The notes beneath the pieces were generated by a model. It did no database searches, was not told the origin of the DNA, and worked only from the letters and a program-made list of their open reading frames with translations. A stretch of 64,000 bases of DNA. Origin: Endobugula sp965225895 (GTDB lineage Bacteria > Pseudomonadota > Gammaproteobacteria > Pseudomonadales > Cellvibrionaceae). Shown piece by piece: positions 43,467 through 52,620 of this stretch. The stretch spans positions 744,001 through 808,000 of the forward strand of contig CBDDBR010000011.1 of the NCBI GenBank assembly GCA_965225895.1, in the 5' to 3' direction. The first letter of the stretch is position 1, and every line of letters starts with the position of its first letter. The translations under genes were made by a program, and so were the position numbers.

Positions 43467-45389
43467 ATGCCTGTTATTACCCTTCCTGATGGTTCTCAAC
43501 GTTCGTTCGATAAGCCGGTTTCCGTTTATGAGGTTGCTGCTGATATTGGCCCTGGTCTCGCGAAAGCAACGATTGCAGGCCGTGTTAATGGTGAGCGTGT
43601 AGATGCTCATGATCCTATCGCTGCCGATGCAGAGTTAACTATCTTTACAGCGAAAGACGAAGATGGTTTAGAAATTCTTCGTCATTCATGTGCGCATTTG
43701 GTTGGTCATGCGGTAAAGCAGTTGTGGCCTGAAGCTAAAATGGCGATTGGCCCTACAATTGAAAATGGCTTTTATTACGATATTGATTTAGATCATATGC
43801 TCACAGATGAGGATATGGATAAGCTTGAAAAGCGTATGCGTGAATTAGTGAAAACGCAATATCAAGTGGTTAAGAAAGTGTCGACATGGCAAGAGGCGTT
43901 TGATGCTTTTGAATCTCGTGGTGAGACGTATAAATTAGAAATTCTAGAGCGTGATATCCCTAAGGATGCAACGCCAGCCTTATATCAGCATGAAGAGTAC
44001 GTTGATATGTGCCGCGGGCCTCATGTTCCCAACATGAAGTTTTGTGAGCACTTTAAGTTAATGCGTATATCAGGTGCTTATTGGCGTGGTAACTCAGATA
44101 ATAAGATGTTGCAGCGTATCTATGGCACTGCATGGCCGGATAAAAAACAGCTTAAAGCGCATCTACATTTTTTAGAAGAAGCCGTTAAGCGTGATCATCG
44201 TAAGCTGGGTAAAAAGTTTGATTACTTTCATATGCAAGAAGAGGCACCGGGTATGGTGTTCTGGCATCCGAAAGGCTGGAGTATTTACGCAACAATTGAA
44301 GAGTACATGCGTAAGGTACAGCGAGCGAATGGTTATAAAGAAATTAAAACCCCACAAATTGTTGATCGCAGTTTATGGGAGCGTTCAGGCCACTGGGATA
44401 AATTCCGCGATAATATGTTTACGGTAGAGTCGGAGTCACGTGACTACGCAGTTAAGCCAATGAACTGCCCGTGTCATGTTCAGGTTTTTAATCAAGGGCT
44501 TAAATCTTACAAAGAATTACCGTTACGTTTAGCTGAGTTTGGTTCATGCCATCGTAATGAGGCATCTGGTACCTTGCAGGGATTGATGCGTGTGCGTGGT
44601 TTTGTGCAAGATGATGCGCATATTTTTTGTAGTGAAGCGATGATTCAGGATGAGGTCTCTACCTTTACTGATTTATTGTATAGCGTATATGCTGATTTTG
44701 GATTTACTGACGTCATTATCCGCTTATCTACACGACCAGAGCAGCGTGTCGGTACGGAAGAAGGCTGGGATAAAGCTGAGAAAGCATTGGCCGATGCCTT
44801 AGATGCGAAAGGTTTACCTTGGGAAGAATTGCCAGGCGAAGGTGCATTTTACGGGCCTAAAATTGAATTCTCATTAAAAGATTGTCTTAATCGTATCTGG
44901 CAATGCGGCACTATTCAGGTCGATTTCTCAATGCCTGGTCGTTTAGATGCACAATTCGTGGCTGAAGACGGTTCTCGTCAAGTGCCTGTTATGTTACATA
45001 GAGCTATTCTAGGTTCATTCGAGCGCTTTATTGGTATTCTTATTGAGCATTACGAAGGTGCTTTTCCAGCATGGTTAGCGCCAGAGCAGGTGGCTATTTT
45101 GAATATCACGGATAATCAAGCCGATTATGTGAAAAAAGTGCAAAATTCCTTGCAAAATAAGGGCTTTCGCGCGATTTCGGACTTGAGAAATGAGAAGATC
45201 GGCTTTAAAATTCGCGAACATACTTTGCAGAAAGTGCCTTACCTTGTCGTGATTGGCGATAAAGAAGTTGAAAATAATACTGTTGCCGTGCGCACGCGCT
45301 CAGGTGATGATTTAGGTGTTATGTCGATAGATGATTTTATCGCTCATCTTGATCAAGATGTTGCAAGTAAAGGTATTACTGGAAGTTAA
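43467..45389 (+). CDS. thrS: Threonyl-tRNA synthetase
   Basis: Class II synthetase charging tRNA-Thr, 640 residues against 642 in E. coli. Domains in order: TGS (residues about 1-62), editing domain with the HSCAHLVGHA zinc-like motif (about 74-83), catalytic core with motif 2 (FGSCHRNEASGTLQGLMRVRG begins near 360), metal-ligand Cys in MNCPCHVQ, motif 3 HRAILGSFERFIG, and the anticodon-binding domain. It opens the conserved thrS-infC-rpmI-rplT-pheST-ihfA block. Confidence 0.97.
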   Translation: MPVITLPDGSQRSFDKPVSVYEVAADIGPGLAKATIAGRVNGERVDAHDPIAADAELTIFTAKDEDGLEILRHSCAHLVGHAVKQLWPEAKMAIGPTIENGFYYDIDLDHMLTDEDMDKLEKRMRELVKTQYQVVKKVSTWQEAFDAFESRGETYKLEILERDIPKDATPALYQHEEYVDMCRGPHVPNMKFCEHFKLMRISGAYWRGNSDNKMLQRIYGTAWPDKKQLKAHLHFLEEAVKRDHRKLGKKFDYFHMQEEAPGMVFWHPKGWSIYATIEEYMRKVQRANGYKEIKTPQIVDRSLWERSGHWDKFRDNMFTVESESRDYAVKPMNCPCHVQVFNQGLKSYKELPLRLAEFGSCHRNEASGTLQGLMRVRGFVQDDAHIFCSEAMIQDEVSTFTDLLYSVYADFGFTDVIIRLSTRPEQRVGTEEGWDKAEKALADALDAKGLPWEELPGEGAFYGPKIEFSLKDCLNRIWQCGTIQVDFSMPGRLDAQFVAEDGSRQVPVMLHRAILGSFERFIGILIEHYEGAFPAWLAPEQVAILNITDNQADYVKKVQNSLQNKGFRAISDLRNEKIGFKIREHTLQKVPYLVVIGDKEVENNTVAVRTRSGDDLGVMSIDDFIAHLDQDVASKGITGS

Positions 45390-45424
45390 GGCATAATTCC
45401 AATAGAATGCACTGTTTTTAATAA

Positions 45425-45452
45425 GCGCTACCTTTAAAAGGTAGCGTTTTTC
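45425..45452 (+). terminator. Terminator or attenuator between thrS and infC
   Basis: CGCTACC pairs with GGTAGCG (extended by TTT/AAA) and TTTTTC follows. It should reduce readthrough from thrS into infC. Confidence 0.85.
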
Positions 45453-45541
45453 TATTTTTATTAATAGATAAATTAGCATCTCTCACTAGAATGGGTGGGG
45501 GGTAAACGGCCAAAAAAGGTCAAGCAAAGAGGGTACAGGTT

Positions 45542-46084
45542 ATCAATAGACCAGACAATTCGAAGGGACGTAGCAAAAAAGCACGTATTAACGAACAGAT
45601 TGAAGCTTCAGAAGTGCGTTTAATTGGCGCTGATGGGGAGCAGGTAGGTGTTGTAGCGCTGGATGAAGCGTTAAAGGTGGCGCAAGCAGCCACATTAGAT
45701 TTGGTTGAGATCGTGCCAGATTCTACCCCTGTCGTCTGTAAAGTCATGGATTATGGTAAACATCTCTTTGAGATCAAAAAAACCAAAGCAGCGGCTAAGA
45801 AAAAACAAAAGCAGCAGCAAGTAAAAGAAATGAAGTTTCGACCAGGGACGGAAGAGGGGGACTATAAGGTAAAACTACGCAACCTTATACGTTTCTTAGA
45901 AAATGGGGATAAGGCTAAAGTATCGTTACGATACCGCGGCCGTGAAATGGCTCACCAGGAACTAGGGATGGAAATGCTTAAACGCATTGAAGTAGATCTG
46001 GAAGAGCTCGCTACCGTAGAGCAATACCCTAAAATGGAGGGTAGACAGCTCATAATGGTATTGGCCCCAAAAAAGAAGAAGTAA
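45542..46084 (+). CDS. infC: Translation initiation factor IF-3 (non-standard start codon)
   Basis: Prevents early subunit joining and checks the start codon. Conserved parts are INEQIEASEVRLIGADGEQVG, DYGKHLFE, VKEMKFRPGTEEGDYKVKLR and GREMAHQELGMEML, ending in APKKKK. No ATG, GTG or TTG exists in frame between the TAA at 45503 and GTG 45614, and starting at 45614 would delete the conserved INE...SEVR segment. The ATC at 45542, with GAGGG nine bases upstream, is the best candidate; ACG at 45506 is an alternative. Rare starts such as AUU are the known basis of infC autoregulation. Confidence 0.88.
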   Translation: MNRPDNSKGRSKKARINEQIEASEVRLIGADGEQVGVVALDEALKVAQAATLDLVEIVPDSTPVVCKVMDYGKHLFEIKKTKAAAKKKQKQQQVKEMKFRPGTEEGDYKVKLRNLIRFLENGDKAKVSLRYRGREMAHQELGMEMLKRIEVDLEELATVEQYPKMEGRQLIMVLAPKKKK

Positions 46085-46179
46085 TTAGGCTTTTAGCTGC
46101 CTTTTTATTTTATTTTATTAACCTAAAGCCTTTTGAAAGTATTCACACTTTCTTGGCAACAAATGCGGAGTTTATTCTC

Positions 46180-46374
46180 ATGTCAAAAGCTAAAGTTCAT
46201 AGTGGAGCCGCGAAGCGTTTTAAAAAGACGTCTTCTGGTTACAAACGTAAAAGTGCCCATAAAAGTCACATCCTTACTAAAATGACGACCAAGCGCAAGC
46301 GTCAGTTACGTGGCACAAGCCTTGTTGCTGCAGTTGATAAGCCGTCAATTGATCGTATGTTACGCGCGAACTAA
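46180..46374 (+). CDS. rpmI: 50S ribosomal protein L35
   Basis: A 64-residue, Lys/Arg-rich protein: MSKAKVHSGAAKRFKKTSSG and TKRKRQLRGTSLV are the family marks. ATG 46180 is chosen for the canonical length and a GGAG nine bases upstream; an in-frame ATG at 46153 would add nine unrelated residues. It lies between infC and rplT as in other bacteria. Confidence 0.96.
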   Translation: MSKAKVHSGAAKRFKKTSSGYKRKSAHKSHILTKMTTKRKRQLRGTSLVAAVDKPSIDRMLRAN

Positions 46375-46424
46375 TCGCGTTGTTTATTGATGACATTTTA
46401 GAAATTTATTTTTAGGAGAAGATT

Positions 46425-46781
46425 ATGGCGCGCGTAAAACGTGGCGTTGTGGCACGCAAAAGTCACAAAAAAGTATTAAAGCAAGCAAAAGGTTATTACG
46501 GAGCGCGTTCGCGTATTTTCCGTGTTGCTAAACAGGCGGTAATTAAAGCAGGTCAATATGCTTATCGTGACCGTCGAGTTAAAAAGCGTAACTTCCGTGC
46601 TTTATGGATTACTCGTATCAATGCACAATCTCGTGCTTTAGGTATGACTTACAGCCAATTAATTGCGGGTCTTAAAAAAGCAGAAATCGCTTTAGACCGT
46701 CGTGTACTTGCTGATCTAGCAGTACATGATAAAGCAGCATTTGCGGCTGTTGTTGAGAAAGCAAAAGCAGCATTAGCATAA
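46425..46781 (+). CDS. rplT: 50S ribosomal protein L20
   Basis: A 118-residue rRNA-binding protein, MARVKRGVVARKSHKKVL at the start, then GYYGARSRIFRVAKQ and YAYRDRRVKKRNFR. L20 is required for early 50S assembly and in E. coli represses rpmI-rplT translation. A strong AGGAG ribosome site lies upstream. Confidence 0.98.
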   Translation: MARVKRGVVARKSHKKVLKQAKGYYGARSRIFRVAKQAVIKAGQYAYRDRRVKKRNFRALWITRINAQSRALGMTYSQLIAGLKKAEIALDRRVLADLAVHDKAAFAAVVEKAKAALA

Positions 46782-46819
46782 TTCTCACTGTTTTATTAGT
46801 GAGTTATAATTATGTCTAC

Positions 46820-46842
46820 TGTTGTTATGTGATGTAACAACA
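46820..46842 (+). promoter_or_regulatory. Hairpin in the rplT-pheS intergenic region
   Basis: TGTTGTTA and TAACAACA pair perfectly (8 bp) around a seven-base loop. It is directly followed by a second, terminator-like hairpin at 46847, so the pair could form an attenuator. Confidence 0.5.
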
Positions 46843-46846
46843 ATAA

Positions 46847-46898
46847 GGGGGAAGGGTTCGATAGTTATTGTTTAACTAAAGAATCACTTCCCTTTTTT
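46847..46898 (+). terminator. Terminator-like hairpin before pheS
   Basis: GGGAAG pairs with CTTCCC across a loop that itself contains TAGTT/AACTA pairing; six T follow. It lies 102 bases before pheS. It may end the rplT message or act as a pheST attenuator; no obvious Phe-rich leader peptide was found. Confidence 0.6.
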
Positions 46899-46999
46899 AT
46901 TGAAATGAATGAATAAAAATTAAATGTTTATCATTATTTGAGGTTGTTCGATGTAACAATCTATTGTTTAAATCGAATGGTCTATTGGGGTGAGAGTAA

Positions 47000-48013
47000 A
47001 TGGAAAACCTACAGGCGTTAACTGAAGAAGCGCTTAATCTTGTAGCAACAACAAACGAGCTTTCAGTGCTTGAGCAAATACGTGTTGATTACTTAGGCAA
47101 AAAAGGGCAGCTCACTGCCTTACTTAAAACCTTGGGTAAATTATCGAATGAAGAGCGCCCAGCTGCGGGTGCGAAAATTAATGAAGCGAAACAGCAAGTA
47201 CAAAAAGCAATTCAAGAAAAGAAAGATGCTTTAGAACAGGCTGCCATTAGTGAGAAATTAGCATCAGAAACTATTGATGTTACATTGTCTGGGCGAGCTA
47301 ATGGTCGAGGCCGTTTACATCCTGTGACAAAAACATTGCAGCGCATAGAAGAAATTTTTACTGCAGTAGGATATACCGTAGAGGTGGGGCCTGAAATTGA
47401 AGATGATTACCATAATTTTGAAGCGTTAAACATTCCTGCGCATCACCCAGCGCGTGCGATGCACGATACATTTTATATGGATGCGAGCCATGTATTACGT
47501 ACACACACTTCTCCCGTGCAAGTGCGTACTATGGAAAACAAAGAGCCGCCCATTCGTGTGATATGCCCAGGGCGCGTCTATCGTTGTGATTCAGACTTAA
47601 CGCATACCCCCATGTTCCATCAAGTAGAAGGTTTGTTGGTTGATACAAATATTAGCTTTGCTGACTTGAAAGGAACGGTGGATCAATTTTTAAAACGCTT
47701 TTTTGAAGCAGATATTCCTGTACGTTTTCGTCCCTCTTATTTTCCATTTACAGAACCTTCCGCAGAGGTAGATATTCAATGCACTAACTGTGGTGGTGAT
47801 GGTTGTCGTGTATGTAGCCATACAGGATGGTTAGAAGTGATGGGCTGTGGCATGGTACATCCCAATGTTTTTAAATCCAGCGACATTGATACTGAAAAAT
47901 ATAGCGGTTTTGCTTTTGGTATGGGCGTGGAGCGTTTGGCAATGTTGCGTTACGGTGTAAACGACTTGCGATTATTTTTTGAAAACGATGTGAAATTTTT
48001 ACAACAATTTTAA
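47000..48013 (+). CDS. pheS: Phenylalanyl-tRNA synthetase alpha subunit
   Basis: Catalytic subunit of the alpha2-beta2 class II synthetase, 337 residues. After the N-terminal coiled coil it has HPVTKTLQRIEEIF, FEALNIPAHHPAR, the motif 2 region VICPGRVYRCDSDLTHTPMFHQVEG, and motif 3 FAFGMGVERLAMLRYG. The start follows a GGGGTGAGAG element. The pair with pheT is separated by 89 bases. Confidence 0.97.
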   Translation: MENLQALTEEALNLVATTNELSVLEQIRVDYLGKKGQLTALLKTLGKLSNEERPAAGAKINEAKQQVQKAIQEKKDALEQAAISEKLASETIDVTLSGRANGRGRLHPVTKTLQRIEEIFTAVGYTVEVGPEIEDDYHNFEALNIPAHHPARAMHDTFYMDASHVLRTHTSPVQVRTMENKEPPIRVICPGRVYRCDSDLTHTPMFHQVEGLLVDTNISFADLKGTVDQFLKRFFEADIPVRFRPSYFPFTEPSAEVDIQCTNCGGDGCRVCSHTGWLEVMGCGMVHPNVFKSSDIDTEKYSGFAFGMGVERLAMLRYGVNDLRLFFENDVKFLQQF

Positions 48014-48102
48014 AGAGAATAACAAAGAGTTGGTTGCAAGCTAAGAAAAATATTGCCGCGACCTAATGAATCGTATTTGTTATTTGATAATAAGGTATAT
48101 AC

Positions 48103-50490
48103 ATGAAAATTAGTGAAGCTTGGTTAAGGGAGTGGGTTAACCCTGAGTTAACAACAGAAGCGCTTGCCGAACAAATTACAATGGCAGGGCTCGAAGTGGA
48201 TGCCATAGAGCCCTTATCGGGAAAAATATCGGGTGTTGTAGTTGGTGAAATTTTAGCAATAGAGCAGCATCCCGATGCGGACAAACTTCGAGTGTGTCAG
48301 GTTGCGGGCAACGGTAGTGAAACCACACAAGTTGTTTGTGGTGCAGCGAATGCACGTGTAGGCATTAAAATTCCTTTCGCAACAGTGGGTGCGGTATTAC
48401 CTGAAAACTTTAAAATTAAAAAAGCGAAATTACGCGGTGTTGAATCATTCGGTATGCTGTGTGGTCAAACAGAGCTAGAGCTGGGCGATGATGACTCTGG
48501 CTTGTGGGAGTTGCCAGCCGATGCGCCTGTAGGTACCGACCTGTCTGATTATCTATCTTTAAATGATACTTGTATCGAAATTGATCTTACGCCTAATCGC
48601 AGTGATTGCCTCTCATTAAAAGGGATTGCGCGCGATATTGGTGTGTTAAACCGTTTACCAGTTGTTGAGCCAGTCATTGAGCCTGTTGCTGCCACACTAG
48701 ATGAAGTCTTTCCTGTTGAATTACAGGCAACAGATATGTGCCCACGTTATGTGAGACGTATTATTCGTAATGTTAATCTTCAGCAAGCAACCCCCTTGTG
48801 GATGCAAGAGCGTTTACGCCGAGCAGGTATAGGTAGTAAAGACATCGTTGTCGATGTAACCAATTATGTATTGCTAGAGTTAGGTCAGCCTATGCATGCT
48901 TTTGACCTTGATACGCTGTCGGGCGGCATTATTGTACGTGGCGCGAATAAAGGCGAAAAAATTACGTTATTGAATGATCAAGAGATTAAGTTAAATGACG
49001 ATACTTTGCTTATTGCCGACCAAAATGGGCCTCTGGCTATAGCAGGAGTAATGGGTGGTCGAGATTCTGCGGTAAGCAGTAGTACACAGAATATCTTATT
49101 AGAGAGTGCATTTTTTGCACCTATCGCGATAGCAGGGCGTGCGCGTAACTATGGTTTGCATACGGATTCTTCTCATCGCTTTGAGCGTGGTGTTGATTAT
49201 CAATTACAAGAGCAAGCGATTGAGCGTGCTACACAATTGATTATTGATGTTGCGGGCGGCGATGTAGGTCCAGTAGCTGTGGCAGACGTTGAGCATACAT
49301 TGTTATCTTTAAATACTGTTGAATTACGCCGTGAGCGCATTGAATCAGGTTTAGGCTTTGTAATGGATGATGCTGAGGTGTTGGATATTCTTCAGCGCTT
49401 AGGTTTAGAAAAAATATCGGAAACAGATACTAGTTGGACATTTAATGTACCGAGCTATCGTTTTGATATTACTATCGAAGCAGATTTACTAGAAGAGCTG
49501 GCTCGTGTGTATGGCTATAATCGTTTGCCCACAACCAGCCTGTTAATGGAGATTAACCTTCCAGAAAAAACAGAAACAAAGCAAGGTCTTCGTGTACTGC
49601 AGCAACAACTATTAGCTCGAGACTATCAGGAAGCAATATCCTATAGCTTTGTAGAGCCTGAGCTACAATCATTATTTACCCCAGATCTGAATGCAGTAGC
49701 GTTACAAAATCCAATCAGTGCTGATATGGCGGTAATGCGTACTTCGTTATGGCCCGGCTTAATACAAGCATTACGCCATAATATTAATCGTCAGCAACAG
49801 CGTGTTCGTTTATTTGAAACAGGCCTACGATTTATTCCTAGTGGTACAGCCATTAGTGATTTGCAGCAACAGCCTGTTGTGGCAGGTATGCTATACGGTA
49901 ATCGCCATGAGGAATCGTGGGTATCTGCGAGCGAAAAAGTTGATTTTTATGATATTAAAGGGGATGTAGAATCCTTATTGGCGACAACAGGGCAGGCAGA
50001 CGCTTTTAGCTTTGTTCCTGCGACACATTCTGCGTTGCATCCAGGTCAAACGGCATCGATTATATATGCGGGTGAAGTAGTGGGTATTGTCGGCGCCTTG
50101 CACCCTCAATTACAACAACAGTTAGATATCCCTCATACCGTTTACTTATTTGAAATTATGCAGGATTCGGTGACAGATGTTCGTTTACCTAGTTTCAACC
50201 CCTTGTCGCGTTTTCCTGAGGTGCGACGAGATTTAGCGGTGATTGTTGACCAAGAAATTTCGGTTGCAGATATACAGTCACAGGCACTAAATGTTGCTGG
50301 TGAAGAGCTCATAAAGTTAAAGGTATTTGACGTATATATCGGCAAAGGTATTGATTCTCATAGAAAAAGTGTTGCTTTAGGCTTGACCTTTCAGCATCTT
50401 TCGCGCACTCTTACAGATAACGAGATCAATGACGCGATCCATCGAGTAATTGAGGCGCTTAAAGAGAATTTTAATGCAGAACTACGCTAG
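48103..50490 (+). CDS. pheT: Phenylalanyl-tRNA synthetase beta subunit
   Basis: Editing and tRNA-binding subunit, 795 residues as in E. coli (795). In order: tRNA-binding OB domain (ITMAGLEVDAIEPL, then VVCGAANARVG), B3/B4 editing domain with HAFDLDTLSGGIIVRGA, B5 domain, catalytic-like core DLLEELARVYGYNRLP, and the C-terminal ferredoxin-fold anticodon domain (FPEVRRDLAVIVDQ). Continues from pheS and precedes ihfA. Confidence 0.97.
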   Translation: MKISEAWLREWVNPELTTEALAEQITMAGLEVDAIEPLSGKISGVVVGEILAIEQHPDADKLRVCQVAGNGSETTQVVCGAANARVGIKIPFATVGAVLPENFKIKKAKLRGVESFGMLCGQTELELGDDDSGLWELPADAPVGTDLSDYLSLNDTCIEIDLTPNRSDCLSLKGIARDIGVLNRLPVVEPVIEPVAATLDEVFPVELQATDMCPRYVRRIIRNVNLQQATPLWMQERLRRAGIGSKDIVVDVTNYVLLELGQPMHAFDLDTLSGGIIVRGANKGEKITLLNDQEIKLNDDTLLIADQNGPLAIAGVMGGRDSAVSSSTQNILLESAFFAPIAIAGRARNYGLHTDSSHRFERGVDYQLQEQAIERATQLIIDVAGGDVGPVAVADVEHTLLSLNTVELRRERIESGLGFVMDDAEVLDILQRLGLEKISETDTSWTFNVPSYRFDITIEADLLEELARVYGYNRLPTTSLLMEINLPEKTETKQGLRVLQQQLLARDYQEAISYSFVEPELQSLFTPDLNAVALQNPISADMAVMRTSLWPGLIQALRHNINRQQQRVRLFETGLRFIPSGTAISDLQQQPVVAGMLYGNRHEESWVSASEKVDFYDIKGDVESLLATTGQADAFSFVPATHSALHPGQTASIIYAGEVVGIVGALHPQLQQQLDIPHTVYLFEIMQDSVTDVRLPSFNPLSRFPEVRRDLAVIVDQEISVADIQSQALNVAGEELIKLKVFDVYIGKGIDSHRKSVALGLTFQHLSRTLTDNEINDAIHRVIEALKENFNAELR

Positions 50491-50619
50491 ATAGCCTGTT
50501 TTTAATCTCAAAAAGTAATATAGCTTCATACAATAACCTATAAAGGTGAGTGTTCGCGTTATGTAGTAGATCAGGCCAAAATATTAATAATTAGGCTAAC
50601 TGATATATCGAGGATACTC

Positions 50620-50928
50620 ATGTTAAACGGAGCACTAACAAAAGCCGAATTGGCAGAAAGACTCTACGAAGAGCTTGGTTTCAATAAACGTGAAGCCAAA
50701 GAGCTCGTAGAGTTATTTTTTGAAGAAATCCGTCATTCATTAGAAGCAAACGAACAAGTAAAATTGTCAGGTTTTGGCAATTTTGACTTACGTGATAAAA
50801 AGCAACGTCCAGGGCGTAACCCTAAAACAGGTGAAGAAATTCCTATTTCTGCACGTCGAGTGGTTACCTTTCGACCAGGACAAAAACTCAAGGCTAGAGT
50901 AGAAGCACATGCTGGAACCAACGAATAA
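50620..50928 (+). CDS. ihfA: Integration host factor subunit alpha
   Basis: 102-residue partner of IhfB for DNA bending in recombination, replication and sigma-54 transcription. Marks are TKAELAERLYEELGFNKREA, LSGFGNFDLRDKKQRPGRNPKTGEEIPI, and VTFRPGQKLKARVE. It follows pheT after 129 bases, which may hold its own promoter, and overlaps the MerR-family gene by 20 bases. Confidence 0.96.
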   Translation: MLNGALTKAELAERLYEELGFNKREAKELVELFFEEIRHSLEANEQVKLSGFGNFDLRDKKQRPGRNPKTGEEIPISARRVVTFRPGQKLKARVEAHAGTNE

Positions 50929-51277
50929 CGACGAATTACCCGTCATCCCAGGAAAGCGTTACTTTACCATCGGTGAAGTGAGCGAGTTATGTGCGGTTAA
51001 GCCCCACGTATTAAGATATTGGGAGCAAGAATTTCCACAGTTAAAGCCTGTGAAACGTCGTGGTAATCGCCGATACTATCAGCGACAAGATGTACAGATG
51101 ATTCGTGAAATACGAGGCTTATTATATGAGCAAGGTTTCACCATTGGCGGTGCACGCCAAAAAATGGAAAATGAAAAATCAGCGCCAGCAGCGGAAGAAA
51201 CTGTACCAATGGCATTAATGGTTGATCAAATGATAGATGAGTTAGAAAGCGTACTAGAGCTATTGAAGCACTCATAA
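50909..51277 (+). CDS. MerR-family transcriptional regulator
   Basis: A 122-residue regulator with an N-terminal winged helix-turn-helix: FTIGEVSELCAVKPHVLRYW, EQEFPQLKPVKRRGNRRYY and the second basic segment RQDVQMIREIRGLLYEQGF. The C-terminus is a short helical dimerisation tail with no Cys or other effector ligand. It begins inside ihfA in another frame (20 bases overlap), as in Pseudomonas, where the gene is of unknown function. In that genus tRNA-Pro(GGG) comes next; here it is 6.6 kb away. Confidence 0.93.
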   Translation: MLEPTNNDELPVIPGKRYFTIGEVSELCAVKPHVLRYWEQEFPQLKPVKRRGNRRYYQRQDVQMIREIRGLLYEQGFTIGGARQKMENEKSAPAAEETVPMALMVDQMIDELESVLELLKHS

Positions 51278-51323
51278 TTTCCCACTATTATCTTATTTTA
51301 ATTAATAGTATGACTAATCAAAA

Positions 51324-52418
51324 ATGACAGCATTTGAGCAATATAGCCATCAACGTTATTTTAAATCTTTAGATGGTGTGCGTTTTCTTAGTATCATCGC
51401 TGTTATTTGGCATCACTCTTATCCGCCTGATTTACCTTTGTTTTTTAGTCGAGGTTTTTTAGGTGTTGATATGTTTTTTGTGCTCAGTGGTTACTTAATT
51501 GTGACTTTATTGCTGAGAGAAAAAAATAATAATAACCAAAAAATATCATTAAAAAATTTCTATATCCGTAGAGCTTTACGTATATTTCCTGTGTATTTTG
51601 GTGTGCTATTAGCCTTATCTTTTATTTATGGCGTATTAAAACCTCATGATCCTGACTCAGAACAGTTCTTTTCTCTTTTGGGTGTTTATCTTGCTTTTGT
51701 TGCTAATTGGTCGCTTATTCATGCCGCTAATTTGTCTATTTATTGGTCGTTAGCAACAGAAGAGCAATTTTATATTGTATGGCCCTTAATTGAGAAAGTC
51801 TGTCGTCCTCGCACTATTTTAATGGTTCTTTTTACTTTTATCGTCATCAATCAATGTATTAATTTTGGTTATTTTGATAGTTTTTTTACGTACTTATATG
51901 GTGGCGATACTGAGGGTGCAAGCTTAGAGATTTTGGAAGCTACCTTTACACCGATTTGTTTTGGCGTTCTGTTGGCGCATACATTAAACAATAAAGTATG
52001 GTTTGCCAGAATATATACTGTGTTATCGCATAAGTGGGCAAGTGGGATAATATTATTTACATTATTACTTGTTGTTTTTCTTTCACCAAAAGATATATCA
52101 GGCTTTCCTCGTCTGTTGATTCAATGGATGATGTGCTTATGGTTGGCAAGCCTTGTTGTCAGAGAGGGACATGTATTAGAAGGTATTATGTGTTTCTTTC
52201 CCATTAAGCGATTAGGGCAGATAAGCTACGGTATGTACGTATATCATATGTTTGCCTTACATATTGTGCGCGAGTTGCTTCAGCATTACGGTATAGCGTT
52301 ATCCTATTATTATTTTATACTGGGTTTTTTCATAACGGTATTTATCGCTGAAATGAGCTTTCGATTATATGAAAGCCCTATATTATCGTTGAGTAAAAAA
52401 TATAGAACCACTGGTTAG
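51324..52418 (+). CDS. Acyltransferase 3 family membrane protein (OafA/YrhL type)
   Basis: A 364-residue protein with about ten transmembrane helices. The first lines carry the Acyl_transf_3 marks: YFKSLDGVRFLSIIAVIWHH (residues about 10-29), then RGFLGVDMFFVLSGYLIV and FYIRRALRIFPVYF, and WSLATEEQFYIVWPL near residue 145. Such proteins O-acetylate or succinylate cell-surface glycans. The locus's polysaccharide could be the substrate, but the gene lies 10 kb away. First gene of the accessory block after merR. Confidence 0.88.
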   Translation: MTAFEQYSHQRYFKSLDGVRFLSIIAVIWHHSYPPDLPLFFSRGFLGVDMFFVLSGYLIVTLLLREKNNNNQKISLKNFYIRRALRIFPVYFGVLLALSFIYGVLKPHDPDSEQFFSLLGVYLAFVANWSLIHAANLSIYWSLATEEQFYIVWPLIEKVCRPRTILMVLFTFIVINQCINFGYFDSFFTYLYGGDTEGASLEILEATFTPICFGVLLAHTLNNKVWFARIYTVLSHKWASGIILFTLLLVVFLSPKDISGFPRLLIQWMMCLWLASLVVREGHVLEGIMCFFPIKRLGQISYGMYVYHMFALHIVRELLQHYGIALSYYYFILGFFITVFIAEMSFRLYESPILSLSKKYRTTG

Positions 52419-52469
52419 ATGTAACCATACTTAATATTATTTCCCATAGTTATGTGGCGTAAATTTTAT

Positions 52470-52493
52470 AATACCAAGAGAAGGTATTTTTTC
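52470..52493 (+). terminator. Terminator after the acyltransferase gene
   Basis: AATACC pairs with GGTATT around a seven-base loop, with TTTTTT following the stem. It lies 52 bases after the stop. Confidence 0.7.
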
Positions 52494-52620
52494 TTAGGTT
52501 ATACAATCCTGTATTTATAGGGTTTTTACATACCTAAACTCGGGCATTTATTCATTCACACCCAGTAATCATTAATATATATTTTGTTCCTTGCTTAATT
52601 GGAATATATCAATTGTATTA

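Noticed and set aside
46900..46999. Phe-rich leader peptide for pheST attenuation
   Set aside because: The only short frame found (atgtttatcattatttga) has one Phe codon and no ribosome site, so it is not a convincing leader.
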